Origin: Ganoderma boninense
Taxonomy: Eukaryota; Basidiomycota; Agaricomycetes; Polyporales; Polyporaceae
DNA: 64,000 bases
Reading direction: 5' to 3'
NCBI GenBank assembly: GCA_002900995.3
Contig: CM035305.1
Span: 1,736,001 to 1,800,000 of the forward strand
The notes beneath the pieces are model-generated. The model ran no database searches and had not been told where the DNA came from. It saw only the letters and a list, made by a program, of their open reading frames with translations. Of this stretch, positions 24,378-36,275 are shown in pieces (the first letter of the stretch is position 1; the number at the start of each line of letters is the position of its first letter). The translations under genes were made by a program, and so were the position numbers.

Positions 24378-25761
24378 ATGAGTACCAGCACTATCCTCCT
24401 TCTTTCTGAAACTACTTGGCTCTGTCCCCGGCCTCTCGCCCGCATCCCGGGTCGCTTCCCACTCGTCCCTCTCCTTCCGGGGAAGCCAGCGCCCAAGTCA
24501 CTTCCTTCCGACATTTGGCACCGCGTCCTGGAGCATGTCTTTGCGTTATATAATGCGCCAGGAGTCAAGTCAGATGAAGCGTTAAGGCTCAAACTCGGTC
24601 TTCTTCGTATCTCTACAGCAGTTAACGTGAGTATCCGCCGTCCAAACGTCAGTCTCATGAACTCAGTGCATAGCACAGGCTGTCGCACACCCCTTATTCT
24701 ACGCGTTCATTCGCATATCTTCGCTATGCGTGCTCGAGAACCTCGCGACGCATCTTCAAGAAGCTGACAAGAGCTGGGATTCCATTCGCCGCATTCCCTA
24801 CTCAGCACCTGGACGGTGGATCCACGTTCTGGACTTGGAACACCTTCGATGCGCATCCCTCGAAGCCATTTTGCGGCTCGACACGGTTTTAAATGAGCTC
24901 CTTCCCTTGGTCCCATTCCTGACCGACCTCGTCCTCAATCAGCACACCGTCCTCAGTCGGCGTGCGTTATGCGGCCTCACACACCGTGATGGCGTGCAAA
25001 ACATGCGATTTCTCAAGGGCCTTCAACTCGCGACTTCCATGAGGACCGACGAAGATGCGTTCGTCGAGCTGCTCAGGGCATGTACCCGGCTGGAGGAGCT
25101 GGAAATCATGGGAACCGGCGTCGATCTCAGCGAGCTGTCCGCCCCTGACGACGATCTCCTTGACCCACCGCCAAGCGTCTACCCGTTACGTCTCCCCTTC
25201 CTTCGCAAGTTCGTTGCGCTTTCCATGCCCTCTTCCCCCGCTTTGTTTGCACTTCTTCAATCTCCTCTCCCTGCCCTCCGGCATTTAACTGTTACGCCTT
25301 ATGACGAGATATCCGTCCCAGGAACCCTTATACCCCGCTTCCTCCGTGTGCACGGACCGAAGCTCTCGTCGCTCCACCTCTACACCGTGAAGCAGTGGCC
25401 GACGATGCTATTCCCGTCGCCCACGACGATCCTCGACATGTGTCCTTCCCTGCGGCACGCCTCGCTCGAGTTGCCTCTCCCCATCCTCACGCTCTCACGT
25501 TTGGAGTATCACCACCTCGAGATCCTCTCCGTCCCGCGACCCAAGTCTGACTACTTCGGTGTCCTGGAGAGGCTGCTCCCGAGGCTCCCACAGCTGCGCT
25601 TCGTTCGGGCGCGCGACGTGAAGTGGCTTAGGAATGGCATGTCGACCAAGGCGCAGCAAGCTGGCGTCCAGGGCGAGATGCTGCTCTGGAAGCGCAAGCT
25701 GGGCCGGCGGGGTATTCAGCTGCTTGATGCCGAATGGAACCCCGGTACGGAAGGCGCTTAG
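24378..25761 (+). CDS. F-box-like protein with leucine-rich C-terminal region
   Basis: Exons 24378-24626 and 24679-25761 give 443 aa. Near residue 40 is an F-box-like segment (SLPSDIWHRVLEHVF). The rest is leucine-rich, with irregular repeats of the type LRRFVALSMPS / LPALRHLTV / LSSLHLYTVKQWP, as in large basidiomycete F-box families. Such proteins are expected to be substrate receptors of SCF ubiquitin ligases, binding Skp1 through the F-box; the substrate is unknown. The coding frame is intact with no disruption. A second, more diverged F-box gene lies 1.6 kb downstream. Confidence 0.75.
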
Positions 25762-26227
25762 GCCTGCACATGCTAATTTGCTCTCTTTCTATGTTTTAGG
25801 GACTGTTCGGCCTGTTGTACTATTTATGTAACAGTATCTCCGTGTTGTAATTTGTGCTAATGCAAACTCTCCGCTCTCCATCCCAGGCTCCGAGTTAATG
25901 ACGGATGTTCCGACCTAAGTGGTTGAAGGCGAAGCGCTGAACGGGGAGCAATGGTCGATTGACATTTCGATAAAGCCTACACTTGGCAACAAAAGGCTCG
26001 TAGGGCGTCTCGTCTGTGTCACAACTGCACCCTATGTCAAAGCGTCCCAAGCCACACCATTGTCGTCCCGCCACCCATCTACACCACGCTTTGGCCGCGG
26101 AATGAAGCTCTTGCTCATCATCCATAAAAGGCGGGCTGCCTTATTCGATACGGTTTGCGACGCAACAGGCCTCATCCTCATCCTCAAGCATTAACCACAC
26201 AGAAAACCGCAACCAACCAACCCCGCC
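25762..26227. other. Spacer downstream of F-box gene
   Basis: This holds the 3' end of the F-box gene and the 5' side of the kinase-like gene. No gene was seen. Confidence 0.4.
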
Positions 26228-27097
26228 ATGCCCCGAGATATCTGCGCCGACATCGTGTTCGGCCGTAAATCCTCCAATCCCGCTATGTACCGGCTCACCT
26301 GCGAGGAGGAACACGAGTGGAAGCACGACAGCGACCTCATCGTCGAGATCTCGGACGAACACCCCCCTCGCCGGCTCGGCGGCGACAAGTGGGCGGACGA
26401 CCAGGGCGTCGGGGACATCAACCGCGGACAGCTCTACCACGCCGTGATGACCTACTATCCGGTGCCCGGCCTCCAGCCGCCGGACCCGGTGGCTGTCGCG
26501 GTGAAGTGGGTGCGCGGGAAACGGGCGATCGTGTCGTTGCGCAGGGAGGCGGAGATGTACGAGGGGCCGCTGACTAACCTGCAAGGGCAGGTCGTCCCAT
26601 ATTCGGCGGGCTCTTCACGACGACGACTCGGGACGGGTTCGATATCGGATGCTTGATCCTCGAGTGGTGTCCGGGCAACGACCACACGACGTTTGGGAAG
26701 CCGACGGAAGACGAGCTGTGAGTCCTCCCTTCGCGACTCGAGGCTGCCGAGCCCGAATGCTGACTAGATGTGTAGCCATCTGCGGGAGAACGCTGTCCGC
26801 CAGCTGCATGTGGTCGGGGTGCACCACAGTCAGCTATTCGAGCGTGACGAGGCACTTTGCCTCTCGGACGGACGGCACTTCTTGCGAGCGGAGGATGGGA
26901 CGTTGCGGATAGTGGACTTCCAGCGCGCATTCATGCATCGGTGTGTGGACAGGGACACAGACTTGGACAGTACCAGTGAGGCCGATGACGATTCCGCCGA
27001 CCTGGAGGAGATATGCGATGAGTTGCTCAGGGCTATTGGGCATTATCAGAGGGCACTCGACGGAGAGCTGAGGACAACACCGTGGAATACTTTCTAG
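26228..27097 (+). CDS. Kinase-like protein, diverged, one frame break
   Basis: Exons 26228-26717 and 26776-27097; about 270 aa after one base is restored near 26596 (a CCC run). The first part holds a strand-rich N-lobe-like region (VAVAVKWVRGKRAIVSLRREAEMYEG) and LTNLQGQVVP. After the break the other frame reads IFGGLF and CLILEWCPGND. Exon 2 has the C-lobe pattern: LHLRENAVRQLH, then GVHHSQL where kinases have HRDL, and LRIVDFQ where kinases have the DFG motif. This is a protein-kinase or phosphotransferase fold with the catalytic-loop Asp replaced by Gln. Its paralogue lies at 29505-30307. Activity is doubtful and the function unknown. The frame break may be a sequencing error or early decay. 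Confidence 0.6.
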
Positions 27098-27379
27098 TAG
27101 ATCTCAGTTGCAGATCATGTATTAACTTCCCGAAAAGAAAAGAAATTGATAGTCGATCAGCACACATATTGACCATTTAAACATGGGCCTGGGAGCTTAC
27201 TTATGTAGATGTCAGTAGAGGTGAGTGTCGCCTGGAAAATGAGGCCGAAAGCGTCCGTGTTTGAGGCGCTCATGGTGCACCGCCACGGGCCGCGAATGGA
27301 TGGTGCTTGAGCGGGGTGTTTCTCACGCTTGCGTCAACCACAGCTTTGGGGCTTGTCTTGGGCCGTTTCAACGCTGTGA

Positions 27380-29147
27380 ATGGGGCCTTCTCTCGACAAT
27401 CTCCCTGTCGAGCTGTATCTCGCAATCGTCTCTCACTTCCATCCCGATGACTGTCAGCAATCCCTCTTGTCCCTGAGCAGAGCGATCCCCCGTTCGCCAG
27501 TGCCGACCCATGTTCTCTTCGAGAAGATTCGCCTCCGGCATTCGCACCAGATCTTCTTGCTATACCTTCGTCTCCGACGCGCTCCAGACGATGCCTCTCG
27601 CGTTCGCAGCATCTCTCTAGAGAATTGGACGGTGGATGCAGATAGATTCGTGAATCTGATGGCTCTCCTTCCAACAATGGAGCGACTTAGCATTTGTATC
27701 GGAACAAACTTCGCCCCAGAACACGTGGAAGAGATCTTTCATCATCCGAGAAAGAGTTTACGATTCATTTCAATTCGATTTCGCCCATAGTGAGTATCTT
27801 CGATGTACTCCCAGCAAAATTCATAGGTTCACTCTTCCACAGCGTTCAGCGAGCGACTTATTACCCATTCTTGAAGGCAAGTTCTTTTTATCCTTTGCCT
27901 CAGCAACACTTCATCTTCGTGAAATCTTCTGAACGACCCTGAGTGCCTGGGGGAGCATTTCAGGAGGCTTCCGTGATCTACATCTTCGGGCATACCCAGA
28001 GAGTCAGAGAAGCTCAGTTCTGGCTCGAATGATGCACTACTGCGTACATTATCACATCAATCTAACTTTGCGCACCTCAGGGAGCATATTTCGACTCAAC
28101 CCTCCTGGCGTTATCGCGATGGCCCCCTCAGACGCTACCCACATTGTCCATAGTCCAAGACCCCTTCGATCCTTCTTTCGCCCCCACCAAATTCGCGCAA
28201 CCGATCGTCTTCTTTCATCTCGACCCACTGTCTATGCTTGCCATCTCCCCATTATGCCACGGAGTGAAGCACTTCCGTCTCCGCGTGCCCAGCCGTCAAG
28301 TCTGCCGTTTCCTCCACGTGCAGCCCAATTCTCTCCCCAGCCTGGAGTTTCTCGACATGTCCACGAGCAACGTCAGTCCTCAGACCTCGAAGGACTCCTG
28401 GGTCGGCTCTCGGGCATCCGTACGCTCGTCCTGGACGGGTGTCCGATCGTCAGCCAGAGGATCGACGTGCAAGTCGACGCCGGGGAACCCTTCCTGCAGT
28501 GGATGGAGCTCGGCCAGACGCTTGCGTTGGCGGGCGTACGGCGCGCGACCGAGCGCGAGAAGAAGCTGAAGGCATGGATGGAGGAGTATTATGCCAACGC
28601 CCCCGATGACGATGCCGCACAACCCGCCGGGCCGACCAAGAAGCAGAGGAAGGGACGGAAGGGCCTAGCCACCGCGGCGTTCTCGCTGCGCGCGCCGTCC
28701 CCAGAGCGGAAGGTCAGAGAGGACGTCACGATCTCGCGCGACCGCATCCCCAGGCGCGACCAAAGGGTCCGTGTCCTCCCTTCGCCCCCGGCGCTGTGCT
28801 CGCTCTCCACCAGCTTCCCTGGGGAGCTCACGCCGCAGGTGTACGAGGCCGTCAAGATGGAATTCGAGCGTGGCTGGGCCGCGGGGATCGCGCGGCTCGC
28901 GTCGATCCGGTCGCGCTTCCAGACGAGCTATAGGAATGGCGTTGCACGCGTTGTTCGTTTTGCGGACAAGGGCACTCCGGAGTGGAAGGAGGAGGTCAAA
29001 CATGGGGAGCAGGGCCTCGCGGGCCTGGTGGATATTCGCGAGGAAAGCGAGTTCGTCCTGAGCGTTGCTGAGGACAGAGAGACCGGGACGGGCGCCAGGC
29101 AAGCCCACGCCTGCCCGCTTTTGTGTCTAGCTGGGTCTGGTACGTGA
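27380..29147 (+). CDS. F-box/leucine-rich protein, one frame break
   Basis: Exons 27380-27789, 27843-27876 and 28081-29147; about 503 aa. The start has an F-box-like segment (NLPVELYLAIVSHFHPDD). Leucine-rich repeats follow (VRSISLENWTVDADRF, LRFISIRFRPYV), then across the second intron YFDSTLLALSRWPPQTLP and PSLEFLDMSTSNV. After a 1-base frame break near 28380 the protein continues LEGLLGRLSGIRTLVLDGCP and ends in a charged, helical C-terminus. The 204-bp second intron (27877-28080) has a GC donor (AAG|GCAAGT) and is much longer than its neighbours. The likely role is an SCF substrate receptor; the substrate is unknown. The repeat content is looser than in the gene at 24378-25761. Confidence 0.6.
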
Positions 29148-29504
29148 TGGTGCTCATGTGGAGGGTTGTGGACATCGAACGGGTTGGGACATCTTTGGAG
29201 ATGAGATATGATGTTAAGACCGAGATAGACGTGGATGGAGTTTGCTGTAGCATCAGCTGTAGAGCACGGGCTGCAATATAGAGTACAGTACAGGTCACGA
29301 TAGAGTCCATGCCGCACGAATTTCGGATCACCATTAACTTATAGCCTAGACCTATGACTATGAACTATCATCCGTGATACAAGGTGAAGAGAACAAAATC
29401 GCGAAACCAAAACAGACAACAGAGGAGACTAGTCCATCAACTTCGGAAGGAATACATGACATAGAACGAGTTGTCGAAGTCGGGAAACATGTTGTTGGCC
29501 CATC
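29148..29504. other. Spacer between convergent F-box and kinase-like genes
   Basis: This holds the two 3' ends. No further gene was recognised. Confidence 0.4.
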
Positions 29505-30307
29505 TCACATAATGGCCATCGCGTTCAGCGTCGACGCCGAAGCGCGACTCGAGAACCGCCAACTCTTTGCAAACTGTCTCCGGGCGTGAGTCACCCCCGG
29601 TGTCCTTGAGAGTACAGTCATGCCCTCGCAAGCATGGGTGTGCGCTGAGGAGAAGCCGACAATCCGAAGCTTACCGTCGCCGGCAGAAACCCAGTGAGCT
29701 TTGTCGAGCAGCCGGCCGTGATAAACGCCTGCATTGTGCAGCTCGATTCCGGCGAGCATACGCTGTCGGCTGCGAGTGCGAGCACTGCCAGTCAGAGTCC
29801 GCGGTCGCGAAGGAAGAATTCGAAGGCTCACTTCAGCTCGTACTCCTCTCCGATTTGGACACCTCTGCACCATTCTGTGACGATGCATCCAACCTCGTTC
29901 TTGCCGACGAAACCCCTGAAGAATCCGAAGAACTTCGGAACGACAGTGCCTTGTAGGGGCGCGAGCTCTTCTTCGTACAGGCGGGCCTCCTTCACGACGG
30001 CGTGCAGCAGCGACTCGCCAACCACCCACCGGAGCGCGACCTCACGCAAGGCCTGGATCCGCTCGCCGCCTTCGATTTTGAACTGCTCCATATATCCGCG
30101 GTAGAGGTCGCGGGCGCCGTCACGCTTCGAGACCCACGGCGTGCCATACTCCGTGAGTAAGGAGGGCCGGCCGCCCTCGTCGATGATGGTAACCTCCGTC
30201 CACGGATAGCTCGTAGAAACTGGTTGAAGGGTGAAGATGTTGTCCGGGTCGAAGGTAATCTGCAATCCCTGTTGGCGAGGGGCGTCCATATCGGTCGAGG
30301 TTGACAT
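29505..30307 (-). CDS. Kinase-like protein, probable pseudokinase
   Basis: Exons 30307-29832 and 29784-29505 with a 47-bp intron; 251 aa, intact. It resembles the gene at 26228-27097: ALRWVVGESLLHAVVKEARLYE, then LAPLQGTVVPKFFGFF, CIVTEWC, LHNAGVYHGRLLD and LRIVGFSSAHTHAC. The catalytic-loop HGDL/HRDL motif reads HGRL and the DFG-like Asp is Gly (VGF), so two residues needed for phosphotransfer are missing. A binding or regulatory role is more likely than catalysis, but this is inference. An in-frame ATG at 30370 would add 21 residues; 30307 was chosen because the extension looks like leader sequence. Confidence 0.6.
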
Positions 30308-31610
30308 ATTGAGAGAAGAAGGGAGAGGATGTGCCAGACGGCCTGTTACGAGGGACTCTAGTCCGCACATTTATGTTGTCGAAGAGACCACAACCACACA
30401 GTTGCATTGGCCGGAGCAATTCTGTGGTGGCCGTTTGTACAACTGCGCCTATGCTGTAGCATGCCAAAGGCAGTCATTGCACCTGGGATCGCAATGCAAC
30501 GTTCCTCCATCTGCAGGGCAAAGCCTCGCATGACCTTTTTAATGCATTGATAACAATCAATGCTGTCCTTCAAGTTTCGAAGCTGTTGATGGCGGTCTTT
30601 GTGATCACATAGTCTACTTCGGGAGTTGAATTTCAAAAGACATGCTACACTCGATGAAGAGTCTGTCAATAACAATAACGACAATTGAATATGTTCGTTG
30701 GACCACTCAACTTTTGAAGGTGTCCGTGAGGCTTACAAGTTCGAGCGAGCGGCGATAGCTGGTTCAGATAATAGCGGCTGGACAAGTCCATCATTGTGAC
30801 TCTGGTTTGGTAGGGTATCTAAGATTCAAACGAAAGAGATCTGGGCTGGGAGGCTGCCAAGTGCAAGGACCGCATGGCAGGAGGGGGTCAACGCGCAGAC
30901 CGTATAGTAGCTCGAAGCTTGACGCCTTCGATCCGAAACGCCGGGTGGCGCTTACGGCGCTTGCCCCAGGTTCCTCGAACTCCAAAGTTCCAACCTCCTC
31001 CGAGTGACCTCTCCCGCCATCATACAGGCTGACCTTTGTCTTCTTTCACCTCGTTGTATTTGACTTTCCATCGCTGGTGCGATCATAGCGTGTCAATATT
31101 GCATTGCAATTTTCGGCTGCCTCGCACAGATATGGCTCTGCTTCATGTCAGTCGGTGAGGTACGGTCCTGCAGCTGTACGTTTGCCTTCCCATAAGCGTC
31201 TGACTGCCCGCTTGCTTTAATGATAGACACACTTGTGGTTCCTTGTCCACCAGCATGAATAATTACCTCTACAAAATCCTATCGCCCTCGTTACGCTATC
31301 TATAACGTGGGCAGCCACAAGCTTAAGGACTTCCCTGAGATCCTGCAAGCGCAGTCGTAGCATGTACTCCAATGCAACCGATGTGCTCTTGTGTATAGTG
31401 GGCTGTAGAGGTCTGCGGAACATCTTCCGATCAGAAATTATGTAGTCCGTGGAGTGGACTGTTGTTAGATATTACAACCTCGCCATGACCATCATAATCA
31501 CTATATTATTGCAGGTGGGCGGGACGTAAATTGACAGCAGCGGCACATCAGGCATTGTAGGACAGCCTATGGCGCGACCATTCCCGCCCATTGACTGACA
31601 CTCCATCCAC
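30308..31610. other. 1.3 kb gene-free interval
   Basis: Only short open frames occur, without domains or splice support. This includes the upstream side of the kinase-like gene and the 3' side of the phosphodiesterase gene. Confidence 0.45.
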
Positions 31611-34600
31611 CTACTGGACGGAGCCGAAACCAAGGATGCAGTTCTGCTTCGCAATCGGCGCACTGCCGCTGCGAATGTAGCAGATCTTTGCCTTGATGCA
31701 GTCGCCGGTGCAAGCCGGGATGCGGACGGAGCCCTTGCCTTGGAATGTGTTGAACACCTGTGCGCATATGTAAACAGTCAGCCCTAACCTAAACAAGCCG
31801 CCTTGCGTCGCTAGCCGGTGGAGCCATGGCGGAGATGAATATGTGGAGGGAGGGAGGAATAAACGCACGGAAACAAGGGTATTGTTCGCGTCCATGGCTA
31901 CGCGGTCACGGGTCGCGATGACGGAGTGGGGTCAGCACGAACACCACTAAATAACGCCATACGGCAGATGGACCAAGGCGCACCTTCCGTGACGTGGTGC
32001 CACCAGGTCGCGTTGAGCGGATCGTTGGGTCCCCAGCCCGCGATGTTCGCGCCATATGCCTCACGCGTGCTGTACTCGTATTCGTACGTGGGCCCGAACT
32101 GGATCTGCGAGTCGAGCAGCGAGAACGCGTTGACGTCACTCTTCCACCTGCGAGCGGATTCGATGTAGCGGTCAGCGCTCCACACGGCCATCCTCGCCCC
32201 GAACTTTACTTGATGGAATGAGCACTCACGTGTGCGCGTCGAGGATTTCGAATGTCTGAGCACGTCAACGAGCGCGCCGGGTCGGTGATCGCGGTGAGTA
32301 GCGGCGCAGCCGAAGTGGAAAGCAGGACATACCGCGGAGTCCACTTCGTACACGCGGAAGCCAGAGTTGAGGTTGGTCAACGGGGTGATGGATGGCCCGA
32401 TCTTGTCCGTGACGAAAGGGGGACTTCAGCATAACACTTCACAAACCGGGACACTCGGAAGTATGCTTACCCATCCCACAGCACCCGCAGTCTCTGCGCT
32501 AATGACCGTGGCATTATTCGCGTAGTAAATCTGCACCCTGGTGAGAATGGCGCATGAACAGGGTTTTGGGGTGGATCGGACTGACGATGGTTTGGTCCTC
32601 ATGGGTGTGACCCCAGAACACCGCTGCGAAAAAAAATGCCGCTATCAGAGAATAGTAGGGACGAACGCGAGGTGTGGAACCGAAGTACCCTTGATGACAT
32701 GCGGCGAAAACCGATCAACGCTATCGGCATTTAGAACTTAAGTCCTCGGCACGGACGATACGAAGGTGTAGCTCACATCTGGTAGACTTCAAGTCCGGAA
32801 CCCGATCAGCGACCACGGCAAATGGCAGAAAGTGTCAGCCACTCACAGAGGTTCGTAGGGTTCAGAAGGGGGTTTGAGCCGTCCCAGCCAGTGAGCACAT
32901 GGCCCATGATCCAAACTATTCAACGACAGGCCTGAGTTGGCGACCAGTGACGCTAAAAACAGCCCACGTTGAAGTCCTCACCGGAATCGCCTGCGTCTTC
33001 CGCAGCCTGCAGCTCGTCTGTGAGGAAACGAAGCATGCCTGAGAGATCGGGGTTCGACATGTTGATGTAATTAAAGTAGTTCGCGCTGCTCATAATTATT
33101 AGCGATGATCAAATAGCGCCGCAGGTTCGTAAAGTATACGCACGTATACCCTGGAGCGTATGTTAGCTTCAACAATATGCACACGAAATACGTAAGGTGT
33201 CCGAAACCCACATAAGTCAGTATTGAGGGTGATGACGCGGAGGCCGTCAGTGCGGCGGACCATGTACGCAGCGTAGTGCGAGCGGGCAAGATCTACAGCA
33301 GACTGTGGAATCCATCCCTCATACTCCCACAAAGATGAAACGTGGTCGTAGTTCCTGCGACGGTGATAAACCGGTTTGTCATTGGAGACGTCCCTCAGCA
33401 TGTGCGCTTACCAGCTGAATTGCTCCGCAAGTTGACCGCCAAGGGCATGAGGAGCATCTTGTGCTCTACCAAACAAATCGGTGAGTGATGATACAAGGTC
33501 GAAAGATGGTCAATACTCGCTGGTTGTACGAGTCATGGTTTCCCAGGGCCGCGTAGACGGGACCAGCGCCCAACGTTCGCTTTAATAGGTCGTAAATCAC
33601 GGTCTAGTTGACTCTCACGTTAGATTCTCATTCTCCAGATCAAGAACACGATTGCATACCTCGGTATACTGAACATAGTCCCTACGCACACTAGTTCAAC
33701 ACCAGAATAGAATAGAATGAACAGTGCAAACACCATACCTGGAGAGTTGGTGTTCGGAATCATGGGACACAAGATCGCCAGTGTAGAGGGTGAAATCGAA
33801 TCCGGTCTTCTCGGTGGCCGTCAGAACCGGGATTGCCTGAAGAGCAGCCGCGACCAAGGAGAATGGCGAGTCGCTATCGTAGGGTTAGCTTATTATCTGC
33901 GCAATAGAAGATGACTTGCACACCAGAGATACGCTCCAAACCGCGGAGCTGGGAGGGATATTTGGCCAGGTGTTGGGGAGGCAAGGTTGTTCTCACGACA
34001 GCACAAGCCACTAGTGCAGTTCGCCTCCGCTCCGTTGGTGTAGCCTGCCAATCACAGTCAGGTCGGGCTTCCGAAAAAAATAGATATACATATGCGTGTG
34101 ACCTACGCGGATCCATGTGCAGGTCGGACAAGTGCAGAACCTTCAAACGCTGACCAGAGGGCTTCTTCGCAGGGGGAAGCGGGTTCGGCTTAGGCTTTGC
34201 GAACCAGTTGGTCAAGTCGAGAGGCGACGTAGGTGGAAGCGGGCAAAGTCCGGAAAGGAAGTGGTTGCAAATCATCTAGAGTTCAGACGGCGGGAGAGTA
34301 GTTCAGTCGCCACAGAATCACTTCCACGAGAACGAGCGAATAGACGCTACCTGTCCATCAAGTCCCCCCACATCTGCCGCAGCGATCACCTGAGTTACGA
34401 CCGAGCCTACAGAGAAGATCCCATACTGGGTCGCGCAGTCCGAGTTGAAGTTGAAGTGCTCGCACACGCGCACCGCCAGCTCCGGCCCAAGTTCTGGAGC
34501 CGCGAGCGCGAGGAACTTGCCCGCCTGGAGACCAGCCTGACACTTCGCACAGTTGGTGCCGAAGTTGGTGTTGTTGGCAATGGAAAGGATCTGCTGGAAA

Positions 34601-35043
34601 GCCGACTCGAGGATCTGGCGCGAGGCCGCCTTGGGCGGCAAAATGTGTGGGTCCGTGGTGTCATTCTGACCGTGCGATCGGGTGAGCGACGTGAACGGTG
34701 CGAACCAGGGAAGAAGGTTGGTTACCTTCGGGATCGTAGCGGGGTTTGTGAGGTCAAACGGATAGGTTTTATGCTGAGGAAGAGGGTCAATATGAATATA
34801 CGAAACTTCAAAGTTGCGCAGAAGAACACTCACGGTGACCGGGTCAGATATTACAGGCTGTGGCTGAGCCGACGTCGCGGTGGGATTGTTGTAATAGTGC
34901 TTGTAGAGCGACGTCGGGAAAGCCCCGGGGGCCGTGAATGCCGACGGTCCGAATGCCCCAGACGGGATGGGCTCAGCGAGGGCGGGCAAGGAAAACACGG
35001 CGACCGACGCGGCTACGACGCTCAGAATGCTGCGCGACACCAT
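31611..35043 (-). CDS. Secreted acid-sphingomyelinase-like phosphodiesterase
   Basis: Family: saposin B domain plus calcineurin-like metallophosphoesterase, hydrolysing sphingomyelin-type phosphodiesters outside the cell or in the vacuole. The signal peptide runs from the ATG at 35043 (SILSVVAASVAVFSLPALA); an ATG at 35079 is in frame. A saposin-like cysteine region follows (NCAKCQAGLQAGKFLAL, VCEHF), then metal-binding motifs LHLSDLHMDPR, YTGDLVSHD, ALGNHDSYN, IMGHVLTGWDG and FWGHTHEDQ. About 22 exons: 35043-34834, 34773-34726, 34665-34351, 34275-34107, 34044-33924, 33873-33739, 33681-33660, 33603-33521, 33465-33412, 33354-33212, 33150-33144, 33085-32982, 32915-32847, 32786-32777, 32720-32689, 32623-~32586, 32537-32471, 32401-32333, 32255-32230, 32147-31984, 31897-31869, 31757-31611. 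The junction near 32537-32593 does not resolve cleanly; all others are in phase. The C-terminus is cysteine-rich (CTGDCIKAKICYIR). Confidence 0.85.
33144..33150 (-). other. 7-nt microexon of the sphingomyelinase-like gene
   Basis: The bases GGTATAC lie between CTCCAG and GTGCGT. Including them joins NTDL to ANYFNYIN through W-Y-T, the pattern expected for this family (NTD..WYRANYFNY). Flanking introns are 61 and 58 bp. Without it no splice combination keeps the frame. Confidence 0.75.
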
Positions 35044-36275
35044 GATGACGATGAAGAGCGCAGGGAACGTACGACGCATCCCCGCTAAGATGTGACGGCT
35101 TTAAAGAGGTATGGAAGGGCAATATTTAGACGAGGGCGGCGTTGATGCAGAGCGGGCATTCTGATGGAGAGCAGCTGGACGAGTCGAACGTGCGCCGCGT
35201 GGGAGGAGAACGCGACAAGCATGGAAACCGGCAGGTATTCATGACGGCCTAGACGTTATTGAGGCTAATAGCAGCCCATACGAAAGGTTTGCGCCCGTGG
35301 TCGAACGTGCTCCGTTGTGGCTGGAGTGTTCCAAAGAGTGCCACAGGGACTTGCTATCGGGGCAAGCATTTTGTAGACGTCAAAGACGAGGGGCGGAGCG
35401 ACGACATGGTCGTGATCATACGGCAACGAGAGGACGCAGGGAGCGAAGGGGGGCGGAGCTGAGGAAGGGGGCGAAGCTGGTGGAAGCTGTAGAAGCCGAT
35501 GGCGGGTGGCATGTGCATTGAGCAGAGCATGTGCAGAGGACAGAGCTGCAGCCCGGCGGGACGGCTCCTGCTACCCGACGTCAACCTTCCACTGCCAGGC
35601 ACACGCGACGGCGCACTCGACTTGACCTTGACGGACTCCGGTCCACGTTCCGCATCGCCACAACCCCCGTGTCACGCTGCTTTCTGCCTTGCACCGTAAC
35701 AACTCCCCTCTGTCACGCCAACGCCTAGACCCAGCATCGCCTAGTGCGGAAATGTGTATAAAAGCCACGTCCTCCATCTGTGTGATCGGGATCCTCCTCC
35801 TAGCCCCCTCACACTTAGCTTGTCGGCGTGCATACGTTTGTTTGAGGTTCATGCGCGAGATCACGGATCCGACGACGATTCAACATACAGTAATACAACG
35901 TCTCATACAGCAAATACGAATCAAGTCATGAACACAGTGAGTACTAACAATCTATGGTGTAGGGTGCATGGAGATATACTATACAGTCGCGACGGAATTG
36001 CACACAGTAGCGGTAGACCGAGGCGATATGAAGGCAAATTAGGAGGGGCAGCTCGGTTGGTATCAAACTCGAAAGGTAGTCGTCAAAGTGGTTTGGAAGT
36101 GGTGAGTGGGATGAAGAGCTGACAGGATTAACCTCGCATGAGCAGGACATTTCGTTGGACAAACCCGTTGGACAAACCCGCCAAGTACTCACAGGTAGGT
36201 GTCTCCAGTTATCTGCGCGCCATCTCTGCCCGTGAAATCCTCCTGCCCGGGCCTCGCGCGGACCAAAGTTCCGCC
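35044..36275. other. 1.2 kb gene-free interval
   Basis: This is the upstream side of the sphingomyelinase-like gene. A TATA-like GTATAAAAG occurs near 35757 on the plus strand, but no convincing gene follows. A 13-bp sequence (GTTGGACAAACCC) is duplicated in tandem at 36154-36179. Confidence 0.4.
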
